Assembly (NCBI GenBank): GCA_004213995.1
Contig: SGZJ01000009.1
Span: forward strand, 1-48,150
Length of the DNA: 48,150 nucleotides
Origin: Flavobacteriales bacterium
GTDB taxonomy: Bacteria > Bacteroidota > Bacteroidia > Flavobacteriales > Flavobacteriaceae
Direction of reading: 5' to 3'
The notes below the pieces were generated by a model. It worked only from the letters and a program-made list of their open reading frames with translations. It was not told the origin of the DNA and searched no databases. This document shows positions 33,427-42,084 of this stretch, in pieces (within the stretch, counting starts at the first letter, position 1; each line of letters begins with the position of its first letter). A program made the position numbers and the translations under genes.

Positions 33427-34605
33427 TTATTTAAATGCATTTAATCCTGTTATGTCTAAGCCAGTAATAAGTAAATGAATATCATGTGTCCCCTCGTAAG
33501 TAATTACACTTTCAAGATTCATCATATGCCTCATTATTGAATACTCTCCTGAAATCCCCATTCCACCAAGAATTTGTCTAGCTTCACGCGCAATCTTTAT
33601 AGCCATTTCAACATTATTTCTCTTAGCCATAGAAATTTGAGCTGTAGTAGCTTTGCCTTGATTTTTTAAATTACCTAATCTCCAAGCTAGTAGTTGAGCT
33701 TTAGTAATCTCTGTTAACATTTCTGCTAATTTTTTTTGTTGTAATTGAAATCCACCAATTGGTTTTCCAAATTGGATTCTCTCCTTAGAATATCTTAAGG
33801 CTGTATCATAACAATCCATTGCAGCGCCAATTGCTCCCCAAGAAATACCATATCTTGCAGAATCAAGACACCCTAGAGGCGCTCCTAATCCAGATTTATT
33901 AGGAAGTAAATTTTCTTTTGGAACTTTTACATTATCAAAAATTAACTCGCCTGTTGAACTAGCTCGTAATGACCATTTATTATGTGTTTCCGGGGTAGAG
34001 AAACCTTCCATGCCTCTTTCTACAATTAAGCCATGGATTCGTCCTTCTTCGTTTTTCGCCCAAACTATTGCAATTTGTGCAATTGGTGAGTTTGAAATCC
34101 ACATTTTAGCTCCATTAAGCAAATAATGATCTCCATTATCTTTGAAGTTTGTTACCATACCTCCAGGATTTGACCCATGGTCAGGTTCAGTTAATCCAAA
34201 ACAGCCCATATATTCACCAGATGCTAGTTTTGGTAAATACTTCTTTTTTTGTTCTTCATTACCATATTTCCATATCGGAAACATTACAAGTGAAGATTGA
34301 ACTGAAGCAGTTGATCGAACTCCTGAATCTCCTCTTTCTATTTCTTGCATTATTAATCCGTAAGAAATATAATCAAGTCCAGCTCCACCATATTGTTCTG
34401 GAATATATGGTCCAAACGCACCAATATTAGCTAATCCGCTTACAATTTGAGAAGGAAATTCTGCTTTTTGAGCATATTCTTCAATAATCGGACTAACATC
34501 TCGTTTAACCCATTCTCTGGCTGCATCACGAACTAATAAATGCTCTTCGGAAAGTAGCTCATCTAAATTAAAGTAATCGGGTGCTTCAAATAAATCTGGT
34601 TTCAT
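33427..34605 (-). CDS. glutaryl-CoA dehydrogenase-like acyl-CoA dehydrogenase
   Basis: A 392-residue flavoprotein. SVQSSLVMFPIWKYGNEEQK (about 81-100), MGCFGLTEPDHGSNPGGM, and the C-terminal YEGTHDIHLLITGLDITG with the catalytic base Glu at about 371 follow glutaryl-CoA dehydrogenase closely rather than short-chain dehydrogenases. That enzyme oxidises and decarboxylates glutaryl-CoA to crotonyl-CoA in lysine and tryptophan breakdown, passing electrons to ETF. It heads a minus-strand operon with DUF3050 and the SGNH hydrolase, behind a -7 element at 34633-34626. Confidence 0.92.
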   Translation of the reverse strand: MKPDLFEAPDYFNLDELLSEEHLLVRDAAREWVKRDVSPIIEEYAQKAEFPSQIVSGLANIGAFGPYIPEQYGGAGLDYISYGLIMQEIERGDSGVRSTASVQSSLVMFPIWKYGNEEQKKKYLPKLASGEYMGCFGLTEPDHGSNPGGMVTNFKDNGDHYLLNGAKMWISNSPIAQIAIVWAKNEEGRIHGLIVERGMEGFSTPETHNKWSLRASSTGELIFDNVKVPKENLLPNKSGLGAPLGCLDSARYGISWGAIGAAMDCYDTALRYSKERIQFGKPIGGFQLQQKKLAEMLTEITKAQLLAWRLGNLKNQGKATTAQISMAKRNNVEMAIKIAREARQILGGMGISGEYSIMRHMMNLESVITYEGTHDIHLLITGLDITGLNAFK

Positions 34606-34625
34606 AAAATTGATTTTTGATTATA

Positions 34626-34633
34626 CAAAAATA
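34626..34633 (-). promoter_or_regulatory. -7 promoter element for the acyl-CoA dehydrogenase operon
   Basis: The minus strand reads TATTTTTG (TAnnTTTG), 20 bases ahead of the ATG at 34605. No convincing -33 box. Confidence 0.45.
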
Positions 34634-34692
34634 AACAAAGCTTCTTGATTTATTGTATATGAAATAACTTTTTTAACTCTCTTAACAAGAAT

Positions 34693-35775
34693 TTAAGAGT
34701 TTAAAAATTTAGACAATAAGTAGTGAAAATGGTGAACCCCCTTTTCTTTTGTCGCTGAATATCTTCCAGATTTGTAAAATGCTGAATTTATTCCTTTTTG
34801 TACATTCTGAACTACGAACTCATCCTCTTTTTCAACTTTATTTAAATCACTGCTAGCACCTTTATTTAGTTTAGTTTTATCAAAAACATAAGATCTAAAC
34901 TTAACTTCTGTAAATTTTAAATTTATTGGTTTGACTACATTGATAGAAATTCCCCAAGGATAAAAGTTAAACATAATATTTGGAAAAATCCAAAAATAAT
35001 ATGCGGCAATATTTTTTCCATAATCAATGTGATTTTTAGGAAAAATAAAACAATCTTCTTTTTTGTTGCTATACCCAATTTGTAAATTACAATGATCATA
35101 AATTTCTGTTTCATAACTATTATAATCCAAAACTTCACTCAAGTCTTTATGTACAAATGGAACATGAAAACCCTCAAGATAGTTATCACAGTACAAAGCC
35201 CAGTGTGCATCAATTTTAAAGTTTTGAGAAAGTGAAGAATCAAATATTGCTTTATTTAAGGGTAAAAATCCAATTCTTTTATCCATGATATCAAGAACTT
35301 TTTCTATATCAACTATAGGGTTGAAGGCAGTAAAAAGTAATTTGTTCCAACTTTTCACTAAAAAAGAATTTAAATTATCGCAATTCCTTGGAAAATTCTT
35401 AGTTTTTTCAAAATCAGGCATAAATTCAAATTTACCATCACTTTTAAAACGCCTACCATGATACATACATCTAATTTTTGCTGATTTGCATGGCTTTAAG
35501 AGCAATAAGTTTCCCCTGTGAGTACATACATTTGATAAACATTTTATATTGTTATCTGTAGATCTAGATAATAATAAAGGTTCATCCAAAAAGCCTTCTA
35601 ATAATGTAAATGGGTAAAGTGAATTTTTTTCGGCAATTAGATTTTCATCTCCTACCCAATGCCAAGCTCTTAAGAAAATTTTATTTTTAATTATTTCAAA
35701 TGACTCTAAATCCTTATAAAAATTTGAAGGCAAAGTTTCTGCTTTACTTATGTCAGAGTTAATATTTAAATTCAT
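34693..35775 (-). CDS. Rieske non-heme iron oxygenase, alpha subunit
   Basis: A 360-residue protein. The Rieske cluster is held by Cys84-x-His86 (CTHRGN) and Cys103-x-x-His106 (CMYHGR). The catalytic iron site is in DNYLEGFHVPFVH, with His204 and His209. The C-terminal SGRYSATKEKGVHHFHYLL resembles choline monooxygenase and glycine-betaine demethylase-type oxygenases more than aromatic-ring dioxygenases. The substrate is unknown, but a quaternary amine is a fair guess. No beta subunit or dedicated reductase is beside it; the ferredoxin/FNR pair at 30537-31921 is the nearest electron source. It appears monocistronic, ending 87 bases before the next gene to its right starts. Confidence 0.9.
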   Translation of the reverse strand: MNLNINSDISKAETLPSNFYKDLESFEIIKNKIFLRAWHWVGDENLIAEKNSLYPFTLLEGFLDEPLLLSRSTDNNIKCLSNVCTHRGNLLLLKPCKSAKIRCMYHGRRFKSDGKFEFMPDFEKTKNFPRNCDNLNSFLVKSWNKLLFTAFNPIVDIEKVLDIMDKRIGFLPLNKAIFDSSLSQNFKIDAHWALYCDNYLEGFHVPFVHKDLSEVLDYNSYETEIYDHCNLQIGYSNKKEDCFIFPKNHIDYGKNIAAYYFWIFPNIMFNFYPWGISINVVKPINLKFTEVKFRSYVFDKTKLNKGASSDLNKVEKEDEFVVQNVQKGINSAFYKSGRYSATKEKGVHHFHYLLSKFLNS

Positions 35776-35810
35776 GTGAATGGATTAATTAAAGTTAATA
35801 TAACTTATTT

Positions 35811-36335
35811 TTAAGAATTTATATATAAATCTATAAGTCCCTCTGGTGTTTTTACTGTTATTTGCTTTTTGTCCCTATCAACTTTACTAATAAATTCATC
35901 ATGGATTGGAATTAAAACATCACTATTTTTATGATCTATAACAAAAAGATCTTGAGAAATATTTTCCTTTATATTTTTAATTTTACCTATTTCACCAAAT
36001 TTATCATCTATAACTAAATAGTTTATTACATCATGATAGTAAAATTTATTTCCTGATAAATTAGGTAATGAGTTCAAGGGTAAATAAATTTCACAATTAA
36101 TTATTGAGTTTGCTTCTTGTTCGGAATTAATATCATTAAATTTTATTCTTAAAACCTTCTCCTTGTGAAATCTTACAACTTCAATTTTATGCAAAGTCAG
36201 TTTGTCTTTTTGATAAATAAATAAAGATTTAATTTTTTTATAATAATCTGGTTGATCAGTATCAATTTTTAATAATACTTCTCCTTTAAAACTATATTTC
36301 CTAGTAATTTTTCCTAAATAGTAATAATCTTTCAT
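35811..36335 (-). CDS. rimM: 16S rRNA processing protein RimM
   Basis: A 174-residue protein with the N-terminal RimM barrel (YYLGKITRKYSFKGEVLLKIDTD, residues 4-26) and the PRC-type C-terminal domain (FYYHDVINYLVID, then ISQDLFVIDHKNSDVLIPIHDEFI). RimM binds ribosomal protein S19 in assembling 30S subunits and helps mature the 16S 3' domain. It lies behind rpsP, as in the E. coli trmD operon, but a terminator hairpin stands between the two and its T-tract ends two bases before the start codon. The start is the only ATG that keeps the conserved N-terminus. Confidence 0.95.
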   Translation of the reverse strand: MKDYYYLGKITRKYSFKGEVLLKIDTDQPDYYKKIKSLFIYQKDKLTLHKIEVVRFHKEKVLRIKFNDINSEQEANSIINCEIYLPLNSLPNLSGNKFYYHDVINYLVIDDKFGEIGKIKNIKENISQDLFVIDHKNSDVLIPIHDEFISKVDRDKKQITVKTPEGLIDLYINS

Positions 36336-36369
36336 ATAAAAAAACCTGTTAATTTTAAATTAACAGGTT
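36336..36369 (-). terminator. intrinsic terminator between rpsP and rimM
   Basis: On the minus strand an 11-bp perfect stem AACCTGTTAAT/ATTAACAGGTT (36369-36359 with 36353-36343) and a five-base loop are followed by seven T in all (two within the stem). The rimM ATG begins at 36335, just after the T-tract. It sits 29 bases downstream of the rpsP stop codon. It should end most rpsP transcripts and let a fraction continue into rimM. Confidence 0.8.
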
Positions 36370-36397
36370 ATAAATGTATTAAATGTTTTTTTAATAT

Positions 36398-37102
36398 TTA
36401 TTTATCATCCTCTGGAGCCTCTTCAGCAGGAGCCTCTTCAGCAGGAGCCTCTTCAGCAGGAGCTTCTTCAGCAGGAGCCTCTTCAGCAGGAGCTTCTTCA
36501 GCAGGAGCTTCTTCAGCAGGAGCTTCTTCAGCAACAGCTTCTTCAGCAGGAGCTTCTTCAGCAACAGCTTCTTCAGCAACAGCTTCTTCAGCAGGAGCTT
36601 CTTCAGCAGGAGCTTCTTCAGCAACAGCTTCTTCAGCCACAGCTTCTTCAGCAGCGGTTACTTGAGCTTCAATTCTAGCTTTATTCACTAGTTTTTCAGC
36701 TTCTAATTCTTTAGCTTTTTTACTAGCTTCTTCTTTTTCAAGTGAGCTAATTTTAGAATCTATTTTAGATGCTTTTTCTTCTAACCAACTTGCAAGTTTT
36801 GTTTCAGCCTCTTCTAATGTTAGAGCACCTTTTGCCACGCCTCCTAGTAAGTGATGTTTGAGCATTGCACCTTTATATGATAAAATATTTCTAGCAGTGT
36901 GAGTGGGTTGCGCACCATTTTGAAGCCACTTAACTGAGCTGTCAACATCTAGCTCTATTGTCGGAGGGTTTAAATTTGGATTGTAACTTCCTAATTTTTC
37001 CAAATACTTACCATCTCTTTTTGATCTGGTATCAGCTGCGACTATCCAATAATAAGGTTTTCCTTTTTTACCGTGTCTTTGTAATCTAATTTTTACTGGC
37101 AT
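36398..37102 (-). CDS. rpsP: 30S ribosomal protein S16 with repeat-bearing C-terminal extension
   Basis: A 234-residue protein. The first 80 residues are standard S16: MPVKIRLQRHGKKGKPYYWI, then DTRSKRDGKYLEKLGSYNP. Bacteroidota S16 proteins often carry an Ala/Glu/Lys-rich extension; here residues 81-150 are charged and helical, and 151-230 are 16 tandem copies of AEEA(P or V), ending EDDK. The tail would be strongly acidic (32 Glu in 80 residues) on an otherwise basic protein, probably solvent-exposed and disordered. S16 is needed for 30S assembly. A -7 element lies at 37156-37149, and rimM follows past a terminator. The tail length probably varies between strains. Confidence 0.95.
   Translation of the reverse strand: MPVKIRLQRHGKKGKPYYWIVAADTRSKRDGKYLEKLGSYNPNLNPPTIELDVDSSVKWLQNGAQPTHTARNILSYKGAMLKHHLLGGVAKGALTLEEAETKLASWLEEKASKIDSKISSLEKEEASKKAKELEAEKLVNKARIEAQVTAAEEAVAEEAVAEEAPAEEAPAEEAVAEEAVAEEAPAEEAVAEEAPAEEAPAEEAPAEEAPAEEAPAEEAPAEEAPAEEAPEDDK
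36413..36652 (-). repeat. 16 tandem copies of a 15-bp unit in rpsP
   Basis: Plus-strand units start every 15 bases from 36413 as (t/a)gg, aac or cac followed by AGCYTCTTCAGC, encoding AEEAP or AEEAV on the minus strand. From the protein N-terminus the fifth residue runs V V P P V V P V and then eight P. The eight P units at the 3' end of the gene differ only by the last unit's first base and a GAG/GAA change, pointing to recent expansion at that end. The period is a multiple of three, so copy-number change keeps the reading frame. Confidence 0.97.
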
Positions 37103-37116
37103 AATAATTAATTTGT

Positions 37117-37131
37117 GAGGTTCTCGACCTC
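37117..37131 (-). promoter_or_regulatory. small hairpin in the rpsP leader
   Basis: GAGGT (37117-37121) pairs with ACCTC (37127-37131) over a five-base loop, in the leader between the -7 element and the rpsP ATG at 37102. It may be a regulatory or RNA-stabilising element, but the stem is short. Confidence 0.3.
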
Positions 37132-37148
37132 TGTTATTAATGAGAGCG

Positions 37149-37156
37149 CAAATATA
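37149..37156 (-). promoter_or_regulatory. -7 promoter element for rpsP
   Basis: The minus strand reads TATATTTG, an exact TAnnTTTG match followed by GCGCTCTC. It is 46 bases ahead of the rpsP ATG. Confidence 0.6.
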
Positions 37157-37225
37157 ATAATATTTTCTAATTCTGATTAATTCTTTTGTTTTTTTGTTTT
37201 ACTTTTATATAAATAATTAAATTTT

Positions 37226-37699
37226 ATGAAAAAAATCATCTATATTTTATTCGTTACTTTTTTGATTTCAAGTTGTTCTTCTGAGATAGAATATAAAATC
37301 CCGGCATTTCAGGCAACAATAAACGGTTCTAATAATTGGGAGGCAACAAACTTTAGTGTTACTACAAATGCCTTAGGTGAAGGGATAATCACAGGGAATA
37401 ATTTTAATTCAGCAATTAGCTTAAGATTCCCGTCGATTAATATAGGAGTTTATGATTTTCGTGAAAATTTAATTGGTGAAGCTACTTATCAAGATACTAT
37501 TCAATATTCAACATTAAATGATGGAATAGCTAGTATAGCTTATTTCAGTGATGGAGAAATTTCAATTAATGAAATAACTTCCGATTCTAAAATTAGTGGA
37601 ACATTTACTTTCAATGCTTACAATTCGTCTGGAGAATCAACTGTTAATGTTTCTCAAGGCATTTTTTACAGACTTCCATTAACGCAAACTACAGATTAA
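37226..37699 (+). CDS. DUF6252-like lipoprotein
   Basis: A 157-residue protein with a lipobox (LISSC, Cys17) after a typical signal. The mature part begins FQATINGSNNWEATNFSVTT and continues with beta-rich stretches (NFNSAISLRFPSIN; ISGTFTFNAYNSSGESTVNVSQGIF), the pattern of DUF6252 lipoproteins that I recall beside dnaE in flavobacteria. It is probably anchored in the outer membrane; function unknown. It ends three bases before dnaE on the same strand and may share its message. Confidence 0.78.
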   Translation: MKKIIYILFVTFLISSCSSEIEYKIPAFQATINGSNNWEATNFSVTTNALGEGIITGNNFNSAISLRFPSINIGVYDFRENLIGEATYQDTIQYSTLNDGIASIAYFSDGEISINEITSDSKISGTFTFNAYNSSGESTVNVSQGIFYRLPLTQTTD

Positions 37700-37702
37700 T
37701 AA

Positions 37703-40700
37703 ATGTATTTAATATTTGATACAGAAACCACCGGGTTACCTAAAAAGTGGAACGCACCTGTTACAGATATTGATAATTGGCCTCGTTGTGTTCAATTAGC
37801 TTGGCAAGTTCACGATAAACTTGGTAATTGTATTGATAATAAAGATTTTTTAATTAAACCTGATGGATACAATATTCCTTATGATTCAGAAAAAATACAC
37901 GGTATCTCTACAGAATTGGCCGAAGAAGATGGTTATAATTTATTAGATGTATTAAAACAATTCAATGAAGCTGTAAAAGAATCAAAATTTGTTATTGGTC
38001 ACAATGTAAAGTTTGATCTAAATATAATGGGTTGTGAATTTCATAGAGCAAATCTTCAAAATAATTTGGATGTTGCAAATATTCTTGACACTTGTTATGA
38101 AAAAACAGCTTTATTGTGCATGATAGCTGGAGGTAGAGGGGGAAAATACAAGTTCCCAACCTTAACCGAACTACACTCTTTTCTTTTTTCAAAGCCTTTT
38201 GCAGAAGCGCATAATGCAACTGCTGACGTTGAAGCCACTGCTAGATGTTTTTTAGAATTGATTAGAATTAAAAATTATTCTTTAACTGAATTAGAACAGT
38301 CTGACGGATATTACGAAGATTTTTTAAAACAAAATAAATCTTTGATTGAGCCAGTGGGAATTAAACATATCAATCTAAAAAAGAAATCTACATTAATTAA
38401 GCAAAAGTTAAATGATAAGCTTGAAAATTTTGCTGATCAAAATGTTGTAGTTTCTAAAGAATTGCTCAATTCAAATTTTGTTCACCTTCACAATCACTCT
38501 CAATTTTCAGTTCTTCAATCCACAATTAGTATTAAGGATTTAGTTGATTCAACTTCAAAAAATAATATGCCTGCTGTCGCATTGACTGATCATGCAAACA
38601 TGATGGGTTCATTTCGATTTATTAATGAAATTAATAAATATAATAAGCAGATAATAATTGATAATTCTAAACTCAGTGACGGAAGTGATGAAATAAAACC
38701 TCAAATAAAACCTATTTTAGGTTGTGAATTTTTTGTTTGTGAAGATCACCTAAATAAATCTTTTAAAGATTATGGACATCAAATTGTTTTATTAGCTAAA
38801 AATAAAAATGGTTATCAAAATTTAGCCAAATTATCTTCAATAGCTTACACTAAAGGCTTTTATTATGTTCCTAGAATTGATAAAAATTTAATACTAAAAT
38901 ATAAGAATGACATTATTGTCTTAAGCGGAAATCTATATGGAGAAATCCCAAGCAAAATACTTAATATTGGTGAAAAACAAGCAGAAGATTCTTTGATGTG
39001 GTGGAAAAAAAATTTTGGAACTGATTTTTATCTTGAAATAATGAATCATGATCAAGAAGACGAAAGAGTTGTAAATAAAGTCATAAAAAGATTTTCAAAA
39101 GTTCATGATATTAAATTAATAGCAACTAACAACAATTATTATTGTGAAAAGCAAGATGCTAATGCTCACGATATTTTATTGTGTGTTAAAGATGGTGAAA
39201 AACAATCTACCCCAATAGGTAGGGGCAGAGGTTTTAGGTATGGATTACCAAACCACGAATATTATTATAAATCTTCAGATGAAATGAAATCTCTTTTTGA
39301 GGATTGTCCAGAATCTATAATTAATATACAAGAGGTTGTAGATAAAATTGAAACTTATTCCTTGTTCAGGGATGTTTTACTGCCAAAATTCGAAATACCA
39401 AGTGAATTTGAAGACCCTAATGATTTGAAAGATGCTGGTAAAAGAGGTGAAAATAATTATTTGAGACACTTAACTTTTGAAGGAGCAAAAAAAAGGTATG
39501 TTGAATTAACAGATGAGCTAAATGAGCGTATTGATTTTGAATTAAAAACTATTGAAAAAACTGGTTATCCGGGATATTTTTTAATTGTAGAAGATTTTAT
39601 TAGGGAAGCGAGAAAAATGAATGTTTCAGTTGGTCCAGGTAGAGGCTCAGCTGCAGGCTCAGTTGTAGCTTATTGTTTATGGATAACAAATATTGATCCT
39701 ATTAAATATGATTTACTGTTTGAGAGATTTTTAAATCCCGATAGAGTTAGTATGCCTGATATTGATATTGATTTTGATGATGAAGGAAGGGGTAAGGTTA
39801 TGGATTATGTAATAAATAAGTATGGAGACACTCAGGTTGCACAAATTATAACTTATGGAACAATGGCAGCAAAATCATCAATTAGAGATACTGCCAGAGT
39901 TTTGGATTTACCTCTAAACGATGCTGATCGATTAGCTAAATTAGTTCCAAATATGTCAAAATTAAAAACAATATTTGAAACTGAAGCCAATAAACTTAGG
40001 AGCGAATTTCGGCCAGAGGATTTAGATAAAGTGAATCAACTTTTAAATATCTCAGATGGAAATGATTTAGAGGCTGAAACAATAAGTCAAGCTAGAATTT
40101 TAGAGGGTTCGGTAAGAAATGTTGGAACACATGCATGTGGAGTTATAATTACACCAGATGATATAACTAATTTTGTTCCAGTAGCCACTGCAAAAGACTC
40201 TGATCTTTATGTGACCCAATTTGATAATTCAGTAGTTGAACAAGCTGGTTTATTGAAAATGGATTTTTTAGGACTAAAAACACTTTCGCTAATAAAAAGT
40301 ACGGTAAAAATTGTAAAAGCAAAGCACGGTATTGTTTTAGATCCAGATAATTTTCCACTTGACGACAAAAAAACATTTGAATTATTTCAAAGAGGTGAAA
40401 CAGTCGGTGTTTTTCAATATGAATCTGCTGGTATGCAAAAACATCTTCGAGATTTAAAACCTACTGTTTTTGATGATTTAATAGCAATGAATGCTCTTTA
40501 TCGACCTGGACCAATGGAGTATATACCAAGCTTTATAAATAGAAAACATGGTGATGAAAAAATAGATTACGATTTGCCAGAAATGGAAGAGTATTTAAAT
40601 GAAACTTATGGTATTACAGTATATCAAGAGCAAGTAATGTTGTTGTCACAAAAATTAGCCGATTTTTCAAAGGGTGAAGCTGATGTCTTGAGAAAGGCAA

Positions 40701-42079
40701 TGGGGAAAAAACAAAAGTCTGTTCTTGATAAAATGAAGCCCAAATTTTTAACTCAGGCTTCAGCAAAAGGGTTAAATATTGAAAAATTAGAAAAAATTTG
40801 GAAGGATTGGGAGGCCTTTGCGAGTTATGCATTTAATAAATCTCATTCAACTTGTTATGCATGGATTGCGTACCAGACAGCTTATCTAAAATCTAATTAC
40901 CCTGCTGAATACATGGCCGCAGTTCTTTCTAATAACATGAATGATATTAAGTCCGTAACGTTTTTTATGGAAGAATGTAAAAGAATGAAATTAAATGTTT
41001 TAGGGCCTGATGTTAACGAGTCATATTATAAATTTTCTGTCAATAAAAAAAATCAAATTAGATTTGGAATGGGTGCAGTTAAAGGAGTTGGAGCTAACGC
41101 TGTAGCTACAATTGTCAATAATAGAAAAAAGGAGGGAAATTACAATTCAATCTTTGATTTAGCTAAAAGAATTGATCTTAGAGCTGCGAACAAAAAGGCT
41201 TTTGACAATTTAGCTTCCTCTGGAGCTTTTGACTGTTTTAATAATGTTCATAGAGCCCAGTATTTTAATGATGATGGAGATGGTATAACATTTTTAGAGA
41301 AAACAATACGCCATGCTTCAAAATATCAAGAAAACATTAACTCTTCTCAAGTCAGTTTATTTGAAAATTCTAGTGAGATTCAATTCTCTGAACCATCTAT
41401 TCCTAATTGTAATCAGTGGGATCCATTAGAAAAATTAGCTAGAGAAAAAGAAGTAGTTGGAATATATATATCAGGACATCCGTTAGATGATTTTAAAATT
41501 GAAATGAACACTTTCTGCAATTCTAATGTCACTGCATTTAAAAACATGGAAAATTTTATTAATAAAGAATTAGCTTTTGGAGGAATTCTTACTGAAGTTG
41601 AACACAGAATAAGTAGGCAAGGAAAGGGTTGGGCATCATTTATTATAGAAGATTATTTAGATTCCTACGAATTTAGAATTTTTGGAGAGGATTATTTAAA
41701 GTTTAAACACTTTTTAATTATCAATAACTTTTTATTTATTAAAGCTTTTATTAAGGAAGGATGGCAAAACAGAGATACTGGGAAAAAAGGAGATCCAAGG
41801 ATACAATTTAATAGTTTTAAATTATTGCATGATGTTTTAGATTCCTTTGCAAAAAAACTATCTATTCAATTAAAAATTAATGAAATTGATAATAATAAGT
41901 TAGTTAAGTTAAATCAAATAATAGAAAAATTTAAAGGTAGTCATCGACTTAATTTTGTTGTTTATGATGATGTTGAAAAGGTGAAGGTAGACATGATCAG
42001 TGAAAATAAAAAAGTGAATATTTCTCAGGAGCTACTAGATGAATTAGATAAGGAAAAGATTTATTTTAAATTAAATTAA
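37703..42079 (+). CDS. dnaE: DNA polymerase III alpha subunit with fused N-terminal proofreading exonuclease
   Basis: A 1458-residue protein. Residues 1-200 are a DEDD-type 3'-5' exonuclease: FDTETTGLP (5-13), GHNVKFDLN (about 98-106), and HNATADVEATA as the third motif. A linker leads to the PHP domain, opening with VHLHNHSQFS (His261, His263, His265). The polymerase core has GPGRGSAAGS and PDIDIDFDDEG with catalytic Asp686 and Asp688, followed by FASYAFNKSHSTCYAWIAY and the C-terminal OB fold. In E. coli proofreading is a separate subunit (DnaQ); here it is in the same chain, as I recall for other Bacteroidota. It is the replicative polymerase, lying between a lipoprotein gene and a metalloprotease gene with short gaps. 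Confidence 0.96.
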   Translation: MYLIFDTETTGLPKKWNAPVTDIDNWPRCVQLAWQVHDKLGNCIDNKDFLIKPDGYNIPYDSEKIHGISTELAEEDGYNLLDVLKQFNEAVKESKFVIGHNVKFDLNIMGCEFHRANLQNNLDVANILDTCYEKTALLCMIAGGRGGKYKFPTLTELHSFLFSKPFAEAHNATADVEATARCFLELIRIKNYSLTELEQSDGYYEDFLKQNKSLIEPVGIKHINLKKKSTLIKQKLNDKLENFADQNVVVSKELLNSNFVHLHNHSQFSVLQSTISIKDLVDSTSKNNMPAVALTDHANMMGSFRFINEINKYNKQIIIDNSKLSDGSDEIKPQIKPILGCEFFVCEDHLNKSFKDYGHQIVLLAKNKNGYQNLAKLSSIAYTKGFYYVPRIDKNLILKYKNDIIVLSGNLYGEIPSKILNIGEKQAEDSLMWWKKNFGTDFYLEIMNHDQEDERVVNKVIKRFSKVHDIKLIATNNNYYCEKQDANAHDILLCVKDGEKQSTPIGRGRGFRYGLPNHEYYYKSSDEMKSLFEDCPESIINIQEVVDKIETYSLFRDVLLPKFEIPSEFEDPNDLKDAGKRGENNYLRHLTFEGAKKRYVELTDELNERIDFELKTIEKTGYPGYFLIVEDFIREARKMNVSVGPGRGSAAGSVVAYCLWITNIDPIKYDLLFERFLNPDRVSMPDIDIDFDDEGRGKVMDYVINKYGDTQVAQIITYGTMAAKSSIRDTARVLDLPLNDADRLAKLVPNMSKLKTIFETEANKLRSEFRPEDLDKVNQLLNISDGNDLEAETISQARILEGSVRNVGTHACGVIITPDDITNFVPVATAKDSDLYVTQFDNSVVEQAGLLKMDFLGLKTLSLIKSTVKIVKAKHGIVLDPDNFPLDDKKTFELFQRGETVGVFQYESAGMQKHLRDLKPTVFDDLIAMNALYRPGPMEYIPSFINRKHGDEKIDYDLPEMEEYLNETYGITVYQEQVMLLSQKLADFSKGEADVLRKAMGKKQKSVLDKMKPKFLTQASAKGLNIEKLEKIWKDWEAFASYAFNKSHSTCYAWIAYQTAYLKSNYPAEYMAAVLSNNMNDIKSVTFFMEECKRMKLNVLGPDVNESYYKFSVNKKNQIRFGMGAVKGVGANAVATIVNNRKKEGNYNSIFDLAKRIDLRAANKKAFDNLASSGAFDCFNNVHRAQYFNDDGDGITFLEKTIRHASKYQENINSSQVSLFENSSEIQFSEPSIPNCNQWDPLEKLAREKEVVGIYISGHPLDDFKIEMNTFCNSNVTAFKNMENFINKELAFGGILTEVEHRISRQGKGWASFIIEDYLDSYEFRIFGEDYLKFKHFLIINNFLFIKAFIKEGWQNRDTGKKGDPRIQFNSFKLLHDVLDSFAKKLSIQLKINEIDNNKLVKLNQIIEKFKGSHRLNFVVYDDVEKVKVDMISENKKVNISQELLDELDKEKIYFKLN

Positions 42080-42084
42080 AAAAA

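Noticed and set aside
36391-36624. An open frame on the minus strand encoding a Lys/Leu-rich repeat protein.
   Set aside because: It is the same 15-bp repeat of rpsP read in another frame. A repeat whose unit is a multiple of three stays open in several frames.
36413-36652. The regular short repeat as a CRISPR array.
   Set aside because: Units are directly joined, 15 bp long with no spacers, and encode an in-frame protein tail.
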